64,000 bases of DNA, taken from positions 4,670,001 through 4,734,000 of the forward strand of contig JAGUCH010000006.1 in assembly GCA_019096065.1 (NCBI GenBank), read 5' to 3'. This stretch comes from Paracyclopina nana (Eukaryota; Arthropoda; Copepoda; Cyclopoida; Cyclopettidae). Of the stretch, positions 1-11,644 are shown piece after piece. The notes under the pieces were generated by a model. That model did no database searches. It saw nothing but the letters and a program-made list of their open reading frames with translations, and was not told where the DNA came from. Position numbers and translations under genes: made by a program. The first letter of the stretch is position 1; the number at the start of each line of letters is the position of its first letter.

Positions 1-664
1 GGAGTGGTGTAGAAAAAAAAAGGTAAGAAATGTGTATCATGTTTCCACGTTATGGAATGTGATAATTGGGCGCTTGGGGAACTAGCTAAAGCTGCATTTC
101 AGCCTCAAAAAGCCTGTGTGACTTGAGAGACACACACTCATGCATCTTCATTATTTGGCCCCACGTTGATGTCTGTGGAATATTGGTAATTGCCGAGCTG
201 GGAAAAGATTTTGTTTTTTGGCAACACCTCAACGTGACGATAGGCGAGAAGTGAGAGTACCAATTAAGGCCATCATCATCACTGGGTGTTTGTCACTGCA
301 CTGCTGGCAGAAATTAAAATGTCTCTAATTGCTTGGATATATTGTTGCTGCGGCAGTAGTAGTTGCAAAATTGCAGTAAATGAGCTTGCCCCAAGTCATT
401 AATCATTCTAGCACACTGCCTCAAAGGAAAAACACAACATGGCCAAGGAGCAAAAATGAGTAAGAGAAATGCTTTTAAGATATTGTTGTCCACACTATCT
501 TGTAATCGCAAATAATACAAGTAGTCTCCCATATAGCAGAGCTGCATGCATCAGCCATTAGATGGAAATGCTGTCTTGGTCCAACATGTCGAGCAGAAGA
601 GAAATGGCTTTTGACGCGAGCTGCAAAAAGTGCAAAAATCCTAGACTTTGCAATGTTGTCTTAC
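1..664 (-). other. Start of intron 1 of the left-edge gene
   Basis: The GTAAGA donor at 664-659 opens an intron that continues past the window edge. Nothing in this stretch looks coding; the ORFs here are short and have no recognisable domain. Confidence 0.45.
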
Positions 665-770
665 CGTCAGGAAATGGGACTGCAAAATCTTGAGGCTGGG
701 CACTCGCGTTGCTGGGCTCGATCGAGGCCCAAAAAAGGCACCACAGCACTAATGGGAATCGCCTCATCAT
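665..770 (-). CDS. Signal-peptide first exon of a gene running off the left edge (probable latrophilin-like paralogue)
   Basis: Reading leftwards on the minus strand, ATG ATG at 770/767 opens a 35-codon stretch that begins with a basic-hydrophobic signal peptide (MMRRFPLVLWCLFWASIEPS), continues through a small-residue cleavage region (NASAQ) and ends AVPFPDG at a GTAAGA donor (664-659) in phase 1. The first exon of the latrophilin-like gene at 59 kb ends ALPFPEG, also in phase 1 at a GTAAG donor. I infer that this is the first coding exon of a tandem paralogue whose lectin exon lies beyond position 1. The start was taken as the first in-frame ATG. No further exon is visible between 1 and 664, so the identity of the downstream protein is unproven. 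Confidence 0.55.
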
Positions 771-829
771 GATGCACAGCAATTAAAGTACTTGAGCCAC
801 ATTATGTGGAAGAGAGTGTCTTGTTTTGA

Positions 830-900
830 CCCGAAACTGAGCGGTTCACTTCTCGCGTTGACTGGTTGTTGTCGCTCTGTGCGCTCAACTCCAACTGATG
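830..900 (-). promoter_or_regulatory. Candidate core promoter of the left-edge gene
   Basis: On the minus strand an initiator-like TCAGTTGGAGTTG lies at 898-886, about 130 nt before the ATG, and a second TCAGTT lies at 840-835. The latrophilin-like gene has GCAGTTTGGAGTTG at 59457-59444 and TCAGTT at 59380-59375, upstream of its own start and in the same order. The shared word supports common descent of the two promoters. The start site itself is inferred. Confidence 0.35.
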
Positions 901-3900
901 AGTTTGGACGGTGACGGAGCTGAGCGCTACCTCGATGCTGCAAACCGCCGCTGCTCCACTGCGCTGTTGAGCTGAGCGCCCATAAGAATATCATGCCTTC
1001 ATGTTGAGCAGAAGCAAGTAGGAAAATTCACTCGATTTCGTTATTGGCTTTGATTTATCGTATGATTTGTTCTTCGGTTTCACAGAGGACGCGCGGCGCG
1101 TGATGTTTGCGTGTTTTACGGCCCATAACACTCAGAGGTCGAGCTAACAATGCATTCCGTTACTACATTTTGGTGTGGAACAAAGGGGTCATTTTTGAAT
1201 CCACATTCATGAAAATTGGCACGACAACACGCGCGCGCGAAGAGCTACAGCAGAAGACTGCCTCTTTTTTTCACGCTTATCCTGGCCGTGCAGTTACATG
1301 AACTGGTGTTTTGAGAAGATGAGCAAAAAGGTGGAATTAAGCCGATTTTTTTGACAGGAGGCCGCATTTTTGAGTTTTGACGATCCTCGCACATTTGGAG
1401 ATTTCATCTCCTAATGATGGGGAAAATCTTACATTCTTGCTGGCATTTCAAAGGGGGAGTTTTTGAAATTGCCAACATTACGCGAGCACACACACACACC
1501 TTTCATTTATTTGCCAGTTCATGGGGATAATTTGGCTCCCTCCTGGTTATGGAATGGGATTTTTTCAAGATTCCATCTCGCTAATGAGGTCTTTAACCAA
1601 AGTTGCGCTTTGAGTCTGGAGCTTGACACAACAGTGCTCATGGTATTTTAGGGTTTCCTTCCTGGCTGATTTCAAAAAGGCTCTAAGTGGAGTGAAATAT
1701 TGCCCTGACTTGAAAGCTTTGACCATTTGTCCCTCAACTCCGTAAAAAAGGGAGAAATAACGTCCCCTAACTGATTCAATGGGTTGATAATAGATCTCTA
1801 TGGGTGCTACCTTAAGCGTGGAAACTGAAATGAATGAGTGCATTGTTTTTTCCTCCCAAAACTTGCGAGCCTAAGCATGAAATGCAAAATGACTGACGCA
1901 ATCCATCTTGCAATAAATAATTCATCATAATCATCCAATCAAGCTCAAGATTGAACATGTCAGAGGAGAGAGACTTTTTGTGCTCCTGCGTTGTCATAAC
2001 TACAAAGTGACCGCAACTTTTCATCATTTTTCTCCTCCATTTGAGATATCTCACAATTTTCCTTGGAACGGAAGCTCAGATATATTGGCGCAGTTTGAGC
2101 GCTCGCTTAATTTTTTAAAGGAAAAAATGAGCAGCTGAAGCACTGTCAACTTTCTTGGCAAGAATTTGTCATCATTCTGCGAGAGACTTTATTCAGATGT
2201 AATCAAAGACTCGTTCTCTCTTCGTTTTCGTTTTGTGCACTCAACTTATGTGACTTTTAAACTGTCCGCGCACGCATCTTGTGCATAGAAATGATGCTGA
2301 AACGCAGAGCTTTCGTTCAAAAGAAGACGATAAATTTTTCATTGCTTCAACAGCTTCATCCGCCTCCTGGAAATCGCATAGACAGCCCCAACTTCAATAC
2401 TTCCTTCTAAAAGCCTTTTTGGAGTGTGTGCAACAATTGATTCTAAAGTGCTTTTGCATTATCATCATCTTTATGCACTATTGTGGAACCTTGTTGTATA
2501 ATAAAGAGCAAAAGGTGGTGGCACAACTCTTCATAATATGAAGTGCAATGACTAATTGATGTCAGACATTTTCTGCTGTCCAATTTTCACCTTGAAAACT
2601 TTGCACACTCACATGCTACATATGTGTGTGTGTGTGGTAAATTAATATGAATGAGAAAACTTAAAGCCCCAGAGAAAGAGAGGAGACTGCAGCAGCAATG
2701 ACCACGTTTCCTTTAGTGGAAGAAGTTCACGTATGGAGCAAAATTAAATTAATTACTGTACTTGGTTAAAGTATAATTAGATTTATCCTACCTACGGGTC
2801 ACTGGTCCTCTTGATGATGAACTTCGTGTAGTAGTGCTCCATAATCCCACTCATCAAGCTTTCCCCTTCTTGCTTTATTAACATTAATACCTTCCTTGAA
2901 GGGAAAACCCAATTAAAAGAGGATTCTCTATATTGTTGCTCATTAATTCAGGTGAAAGCGAACCAACACTTTTCATAATGCCCGTGGGAGTGCAGATTAG
3001 TCGGGAAAGAGCCATTTACCGCTCACTGTTCATCTAATTGGTAAGGGGGCGTCCAAATTGAATGATGAATCTAACAGCAAGCTATATTATGTATAGTACT
3101 ACCTTCATGCAACTTTAATGCCACGATTGGGAGAAAAAGGAGTCTGATTTTTCACGCTTCACTTTGAAGCTCCCTTGTGCGAAGATGCTTAAGGAGATTC
3201 CATCCTCAGTGATCTGAAACGAAGTGGGAAATTCGATTTTCGGGATAAAAAGGAGGCTCATTTTATATTGGCAATTACCGGAAATTGCCCTCGTTTTCGT
3301 GAGACAACAGAATTGGCCATAAAGATGGGCGTAGATCTCTCTTCTTCCGCCTTGGCTGGTTTTTTTTTGCAAAATGTAAATGACAGGATTCGTGGCCATT
3401 ATTGAAACACTTTTTGGCCATTGTCTTTTCTGTTTTTACGGTTCGTATGGGGGAAGGGAGAAGAGGCTGAGGTCGCTTTTTATAGGCAATTTAGATTGTT
3501 GTTTTGAACTTGGATTTTAAGAGTGGGTAATAATTCTAAGCTTGAGGTGGACACTTTGGGGAATTGGATGCAGCCAAAAAAAGTGCAACGAAAAATCAAG
3601 ATTTAGTGCATTCTCAGTAGCATTTCAATTTATAGTCTTGAATAAAATGGGCTCCTGTGTCAACACTGTGGTCTTGTGATTTTTTCGACCCCAAGGTGCA
3701 CGCACCCTGGCTAAGTTTGTCCTCGTTGTCTGCTCTGTCAATGCTTACATTGTTTCACATCAGATTGATCACAGAGATTAGTCTGAAAAGAACATGGCCC
3801 GGAAAACTTGGTCAGCATGAAAATGGGACCCCCTTTTTATGGCATCAGTTCCAAACGGTTTCGAAACTTTAACTGCAGAGCAGCACAATTTAAAATGGCA

Positions 3901-6900
3901 AAAGTTGGAAAATATGCCTATGCTTCCAAGACCATATGGGAAAATTCATTTTATGGCCCTTTTTTGGCCACAAAATACAAAAGAAGAGTGAGCTCAGAGA
4001 AATTCTATTGACTATGTATTTTCTAAGGGAACAGAGGAAAATGCATCTCGAAAGTGACCTTTATGGTCAGAGTTGACAATCAAAGCAACTGATGCACATC
4101 TTTTTTTATGATCCCCAAGACCATGGAGCGAGAAGAGATCAAAAACAGGCAGGAAACTGAGCAAAAGGGACCAAAAAAAGCGCTGACAGATCGAATGATG
4201 GCCAAATACATTCTTGCATCATACTGAATTATATAATGGGAGAATATTCTGGCTGCGAGTGCTCGGCTTTTAGTTTTCACCCCCTTTTTTGCCCCATAAT
4301 TAAAGTCCTTTCCTTCTTTGCGCTTTATGAGAACGAAGGGCTACTTTTACTTCGTTTTCGAGAGCCTAAAAATGTCGGATCGGTTTTACGACAGCAAAAA
4401 CTGAGCGGAAAGGCGTTAACTCAGCCTTTTTATCTGAGCCCTAAGTAGCTCGGATGAGATGGCCCATTTTCTTGACCATCATCCTTAAGAAAGTCATTCT
4501 CTTTGGCAGCAAAAAAAGAAAAGGTACTTATCTACTCCTGCAATGATGTGAACCACGGATCTCTCGCTATACTTAATGTTGGCTCTGCTGGGTCTCATCG
4601 CCTGTTTTCATGATGAAAAAAATTCTTTGACTTCCATTGACAACAATGGATATATCGCGCTTTTGAAAAGGTATTTAGGTCAAAACTCGAGAATAGGATG
4701 GCTGCTCAATTTATCAATAACAGCATTTTCATCGCTACTTCTGTACATGATTTCAAAAGCTGGTGCACAAGTGCTTCCAAGTGTGATATGCGTTCGCAGT
4801 TATATTTGAAAACATGCAATTATTTTCAAAAGTGCACAGCTATTAAAATTGCAAAGAAAACAAAGTCAGCTCTTGCGTCTCAGCAGTGCGCGAGGTCCTC
4901 AAAACTGCGAACTGAATGACCAACTCGCTTTGCCCTGGCTTAGCTGGGTGGTCAACTCCCTTTTTTAAAAGTTGAAGGATTTTGACAACCAAGTGCAAAA
5001 ATGTTTTTCTTTATAAGGACTGAAGTGCAAGATTTTCTTAATGCTCTGCCATTTAAAAAGTGACATTCCTCATTCACGGCCCATGTGCACCTTTTATGCC
5101 AGAAAATAATAAGGCCGCTACACCCGGTTTTTTCCCTTCAGCCCGCGAGCATCCAAAGTGTCCAACTTTTCAACTCAGCACATTTCTGCTTGTGACTTCA
5201 TCACATCAGCTTCAGCAGCATTGAATAGTGTTGTTATTTTGCTATGACATTTTTCTGCAGTTTGATCCCATTGTAAATGTTATTCTTTTGTCCGCCAGCA
5301 TTGCTTTTCTTCAAAAATTCTGTTGACTTGAGTTGATGGCAATTCCCATTGGAAATGCACTCCCCAACTCAATAAATAGTAGAAGTAGCATATAGGGTTC
5401 TTATACTCCAAAATCTCCTCGAAATATTGCTTTCCTTCCAACAACAATAGCAGCAAAACAACCTTAATCCACGGAATCTATATTTGGGGATCACCCTTTT
5501 TTCCTGGCCAACTAGACACTGATACTGTAAGTAATTGGCTGGATTTTCTATCTTGAGTGTATATTTATAGCATAATGTGTATACACTTTGTCTGATCGAT
5601 CTGCGTTCATATCATGCTGGAGCTCATTTGTCAAACACTTTCACAATGAAAAAACCTCTTCACACTTTGACGACCTATGACTTTGTTCAATCAATACAAA
5701 GCAGCTTGGGGCACAGTGGCCGAGTCAAACGACTACTTTCGAAGAAACTTACTGTAAATATCCATTCAATAATTACTCGCTTCAGTGGTAATTTTTAGAT
5801 ATGGTCTGATTTTGCACTACATTGGGTTTGTGAGCTTTCGGAAGGGCCAGTGTGCCAATAGCCTCATTGATTAATGTTCCTCGATAAACCTTTCAAAAAA
5901 GCTCGATTTGCAATTTGGTTTGTACACAAGCAGCAAGGACCCTTCGTTTCAGTAATAAAGTCGGCATAAATCAAAAAGAGTCAATTTATTTCTGGTTACC
6001 CTGGAACCAATCTGGCTTTGATTACCTCATTAGATTAATAACTAATAATCGCGCGCTGTGAGCTGCTCAGTGGGATAACAACAATAATTACATGCACATT
6101 AGGCTTACTTTATGGCCAAGCTTTTAATGAACGTTGACGGATCAAGGAAGACAATCTTTTCACAAATTGATTTTTCCTTGATCAAAATTATCAGCAGCCA
6201 GCAGCAATGTCGTAAAAATCTTACTAACCAACCGCCAATTTGCCTGCCTCATTTATCTTGTACACGCGTACTATATTTATTTAGCCAAATTGGCAGGCAT
6301 TTCCGACCCAGCTGCATCCATGGAAGATCTCTTTGAAGATGCATTTCCTACATTTATAATTGGCCAAAATCTCCTTTAGCTACTATGGCAGAAATTGCAA
6401 TATTTCACGGCTTCTTCATTGACACTAAAATTGCTTTCAAGGCAATGCAACGTGCTACATTAAAAAAGTGCACAACAGCAGCTATTAATACTTGTCAAAA
6501 TTAACGAAATGAGCTTGAGTTGCTGCTAATCTTGATGCAGTTGGTGTACAGTAGCTGTATTTTGAAAAGGTGTTACAATAATACCTACGCCATATTTCGA
6601 TGTTGATTGATTTATCGCAGAATTGTGCATACGTAGCTCCGCCAATTAATCATCATTTCAACGATAAAGCCTGACAATCCTTCAGTATAGCCAACAGGTG
6701 GCGCTGGTGAATTCTGTCAGATTTAATTGATATTTGTCTGTTGTTGATTTTAATGAGACCTCTGAGTCTTCACATCGGCGAATTTATGACCCATTGTGCA
6801 AAAGCCATATCGCGATGAAACACCAGCAGAACCAGAAAAAATAATGGGGACGTTAACTTTTATCAACGCCATTTCCCACCTCGATAACCGCTCAACTGGC

Positions 6901-9900
6901 TAAATAACATGCTTGACAAGTAGCTGAAGGATTTGTTATTGAGAAATCCGAGACAAATAATTACTGTAGCACAAGCATAACGTGTGAAATTCGACCCTTA
7001 TTAAGCCCTCCCAATGTGCGATGATGAAGCCTGCTTTTGCCAAATTGGGATGGAAGTCCAGATATCTGCGAAATGTGATCTCGATCCTTATAATAAATGA
7101 TGAATACCACTGAACTACAGAGCAGGGCTGGCAAAAAACGAGTTTAAGTTGGCTGGGCTGAGTTGACACAATGTGTCCAGGAGATTTATTGTCGCTCACT
7201 CCACTTGTGACAATTTCAAGAGCGTTCGCATCACTGAATTCAGAGTTCAGACAGACCAAAAGCAGGAATGCAACCTTAACTTAGAACAAAAGGAGCAAAA
7301 AGAGCCTTGCCATCTCCTCTTTAAGCTGCACTTCGCGTTTCGAATCTTCCACATGCTTTGCACCATAGAGCACTACATCAAAATAAGTGCATTGCAAAGA
7401 GCCATAACCAATATGTGGTTGACTTGAGCCGAGTTATTCTACAGGCTGATCCAGAGTCTTGTGAATAATTTAGCTAAGATAGTATCAATACAAAAGGGGC
7501 CACATTTCTCCGAATCTGGCTGTTGATGCCTAATGCAATAAAAACTTTTCAAGCTTCATTCTGAGCTCTAAGTAAGGGCGCTCAAAATCATTGTGACAAA
7601 CGCCTGATTTAGGGGCACCATAATAAAAAAATAAATCCTGTTTATGCTAAGAATCTTAATTAAGCAGCCGTACAGTAGAGTAGAGGGGGATAGGCAAAAA
7701 ATGTATGCAATAAATAGCTTTTTTGTCACATTTACGCTTGTCAGCTGACGCGGCGACAGCTGCCAACCGGGAAAAAAATGGCGCGAAATTCGGCTCGTAA
7801 AAACTACAAACCATGGCCTGGGTATAGAACTGTCTTTGAAAAATACTATGGCAGCTAGCCTTTGGAATTAATGTGTGACTAACAATTCGCTCATTAGAGA
7901 GAGTGTGACAACAAAAGGTGTGTCCTTATGGTCATCATTGTTCCACGACGACGACGACGACGACAAAAAACCCTTTGACTTCTTATCTCACCTCGTTATA
8001 AGCGAGCTTGCTAGAGGGAATGACAAGCAAATGTTGGGCAACTTTGAACCCGAAATTCTTTAAACAAGACGGAAAATTGCTCGGCTATTTGCGCGAAAAA
8101 GCAAACAGTCATTGAGATTACATGGTGGACTCGTGTGCTTTTTTTCACTCTTTTTTGGCTCGGTGAGTAGCAATTTTTGAAACACTAATGATAGGAATTG
8201 CGAAAATTGTCTGTTGCTCATTTGTCAGATTGGGCCCGCGCGCGCAGCGAAAGAATCAAAACAAGCCGGGCAAAAACAGCTGACGTTAATTAGGAGGTTC
8301 GATGCTGAGCCAAATGCAGCTACTTCCATTTGGAGGAAAACCTCAGAAATTCTTTGGTTTTTCGGTTCTCGTTGTTAGCTTATCGAGCAGGAATCTGCTT
8401 TTAACTGAACTTGACTATTTGCTGGAGCTGCAGCATCATAAAATGTGTCCTCAAAAAACCACCTCATTCTCAACTTATCGGGGAATACAGCTAAGGCAGG
8501 TCCAAAGTAAATTCTTGCAATAACGTGAAGCTGCGGCAATCTTAGGTACAGAACTACATATCTGTACCTTGCTTGGCCATGAACAATGAAGTTGTAATTC
8601 TGAATATGGGCCAATTTTCTGCCAATAAAAATGTAAATGAGGCTTCGAGCTGCAGCCGCAAAAAAGCATATATGAGCCTAATTGAGCTACGAAGTCGAGC
8701 TCCACCCCTGGACGCCAAAAAAGCCTTGATTTTACAGCTTGAATTGAATCATTTCACCCCTATCTATCTACATGGACTATTAAATGCTGACAGCCAATTG
8801 AGCAACACTCGTAAAAATGCGAGCTTGATGCTGCGTGCTTTTTTGGCAGTGCAATTAACCACCCGAATTATTCATTTCATGGGAGAAATTCCGCCAGAGC
8901 CACACAAGTTCATTAAATATCATTGTTGCCTTGTGACCTGTCTTGTTAGCCATCTCTGTACTCATTAGAATGCATAAAAATGTGAGTTGTTAGTCCACAT
9001 ACAGGGAAAGAAAGATTCTCTAGGATCTGATAATGATACAGGCTCTCTGGGTGGTCTCACAACTCTCCTCGCAGTTTTTTGGCCTCAGAAACAACGACAA
9101 CAAACGATGGCCGGCAAGTAAGAATAGGCATCATCGCCGTCACGGAAAAACGTGAGCACAGAGCCTAATTTAACAGCAGCCAGCAAAGAAAATCCATGAA
9201 CCATCTTGCTGCCTGAATTTTTGCATATATGGCTGAGGTTAAAAAGAAAGGTGGGAAAGTCATTAATAATCATACTACACCTGAGCATCCTCAAAAGCCG
9301 AAAGGAAGCTTTCCATCAACAGAGAGCCATCTTCCAATTTAGGAGAAGGAATTTTCTTTGTTTGTATCTCGTCACCTTGGCAAAGGCTGCGACTCGCGCA
9401 AATTATAAGATGGGCTGTCTTTGTTATGAGCTAAGCTGGTGTGTGTTATTTTTCCCATGATTTAGTGGTACGAGAGCAGTTTGTTGGGAAGACTAAAAAA
9501 GTTCCCAATTTCTTGCAGTGTTGGAGAAACAACAATTGAGAGACCGTGAATTATGAGCTCTGAGCGGGCCATAGCTGAAAAAAGTGGCGAAAATGACCTA
9601 AATTCGCGGCTACTCTTTTTAAGGGGGAAAATGAAATAGGACTGTTTATATGGAGTGTATAAGCACTCGCTTTTACGCGTAGGTGTGTGTATAATGCTTA
9701 CCCAACTGGAAAGTGATAAATCGACCCATGAATGTGGCATTTCTGGCTATTTTTCTACAATATTGCTCGCAGACCTTGAAAAAAGGGGGATTGGAATCTT
9801 CTGACTTTCCTACAAAATGGTTTATCAATGTTTGCAGCATTTCCACTGGATCAGCCCACATTTTTGCACCGAGTTGCAATCCCACTCGTTTCTTTTTTGC

Positions 9901-10396
9901 TTCGTTTTCATCCTTTCAATTAAGTTGCCGAAAGGAAATGGTTGAAATGCCTTCATTGCTCCATAAACATGCATTGTAAGCATGGTGGTGACACACGTAA
10001 AAGCAGGTGGTATCCAGCTCACTGAAGGAATTCCTCGAATTTGACATTCCCTAATTCCTGAACATCTTTTTCCACAGAGCCATTACGCCGATCTGACTCC
10101 ATGTTTGTCATTGTCAATTAACAAAGTCTGCAGCTACTGCTGAAATACGTAGTACTAAAAATAGTTTCTCTAATGGCCAAAATTCCACGCAGGTTTTTCT
10201 TCTCGGAATTACTTATGCATCGATGCTCGATTTTCTCGAAAGTATGTCCAGGATGCATTCCTGGCATCTTGGGAACAAAAAAGTCCACATCGCCAAGGAA
10301 AAGGTCAATTAAGAGGAAACGCTCAAAAAGAGCGATTTCCTTTTGGAATTTCTTTCTTACAAAAAAAAGTTTCTTATAGATAGCTCCCGAAGGGAC
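901..10396. other. 9.5 kb with no supported gene
   Basis: Only short, frame-inconsistent ORFs occur here, none with a recognisable domain or matched splice signals. I see a short ACG microsatellite (about 7945-7964) and a CTCF-like AGGTGGCGCT at 6696-6705. The rest is AT-rich intergenic or intronic sequence. Confidence 0.5.
6696..6705 (+). promoter_or_regulatory. CTCF-like motif AGGTGGCGCT
   Basis: AGGTGGCGCT matches the core that insect and vertebrate CTCF recognises (AGRKGGCGC). It is one of five such words in the window. A ten-base match can arise by chance. Confidence 0.25.
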
Positions 10397-11644
10397 GCCC
10401 CCACCAGAATGATAAGTGTCGATAATGGCAATGTAACTTAAAGTTATGTCTAGTGTTACATAACCATTACAAAATTGCTCCAGTAACATATACCAAAGAA
10501 TTTGAAAAAATAATGTTAAGTCAAATAGCCATTAACTTACATTTTCCTGTGACTTTATATTAACTTTAAGATACCTTTAAACAGCCCTAGATTTTGATTT
10601 GAGATTTTTTTTGGATGCTTCATTATATAGCAGTTGGTCAACATTATAATTGATAAAGTGGTATGCAAGCAAAAGCTTTCAAATTTCTTTTAGTTTTTCT
10701 TAAAATTCTTATTTCTTAATGGTTATATAATGGTTTGTGAATATTTGCTATTGGAAGTAAACTTCCAGAGCAATCACTCTTACAAACCTAAAATACTTTC
10801 AAGTCAAGTATTTACATTTTCAGTCTTCTAGCTTAGCATTAGACATTAAGATGCTTGAGCAGAAATTTAAATTTGTAAGTATACAAGTTGGAAGTCATAA
10901 TATATTTACCCACAATAAATATTTTGAATATTTTCAATAAAAGGTATACTTTTCTTATTATTATTTGTTTGAAAACATTGCTAATTATTGAGAAATAAGA
11001 CAATTAGCCAAAGTAAGTAATGTGTATTATATCATATAACAGCTAAGAATTAGCTACTTCTAATCAATTTTAGTGAGAAAAAGTTGTTTGATGCTCAGCG
11101 CCATCTATTATTAGTTTTAAGAACTAATTTTGAAAAGTCTGTATAAAGCTACATTAACTGTATACATAAATGGTAATATAATAATTAAAACTTGCCGATT
11201 TTCAAGTGAACAGAATGTTATTCATCAAAGTGAAGCTTGAAATAAGTATTGAAATAACAGTTTTGGATATGATTATTTTACATTATCCTAACTTAATATA
11301 ACCATTTTACTTCCTAATTTTGATAAAGTTATTTAATGGCAAGAAACTTTAAGTTTCTAAAAGCAATAAAATGCTAAAAAATGAAAGGGTGCTTAATGAT
11401 AGGTGTACTTAACATTACACAACTGTTGTCAATGGTAATTAAAAGAAAAATTTTAAAATCTGTTTAAAGACAATATAACTTCCATTATAGTACTCTTTTT
11501 TATGGCAATTTAACGCTTAAGAGAAAAAGGTATTATAAAGTTATTATCATGTTACTTTAATGAACCATTAATAACGGTTCCACCCATAAGGTAACATAAC
11601 TGTAATTAAATGGAACATTATTTTTCAAAAATTCTGGTGGGGGC
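10397..11644. mobile_element. AT-rich non-autonomous DNA element with 14-bp terminal inverted repeats
   Basis: GCCCCCACCAGAAT at 10397-10410 is repeated in perfect inverse form, ATTCTGGTGGGGGC, at 11631-11644. The 1.25 kb between them is much more AT-rich than its flanks, lacks ORFs of any length and is littered with GTAAC/GTTAC words, some near both ends. No clean target-site duplication is visible. This fits a non-autonomous class II element of unknown superfamily. Confidence 0.6.
11097..11107 (-). promoter_or_regulatory. CTCF-like motif TAGATGGCGCT
   Basis: The reverse complement reads TAGATGGCGCT, close to the CTCF core. It lies inside the AT-rich element at 10.4-11.6 kb, so if functional it would be carried by a mobile element. 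Evidence is limited to the motif. Confidence 0.2.

Noticed and set aside
8573..8968. 131-codon plus-strand ORF
   Set aside because: Composition looks like translated noncoding DNA and nothing nearby forms further exons.
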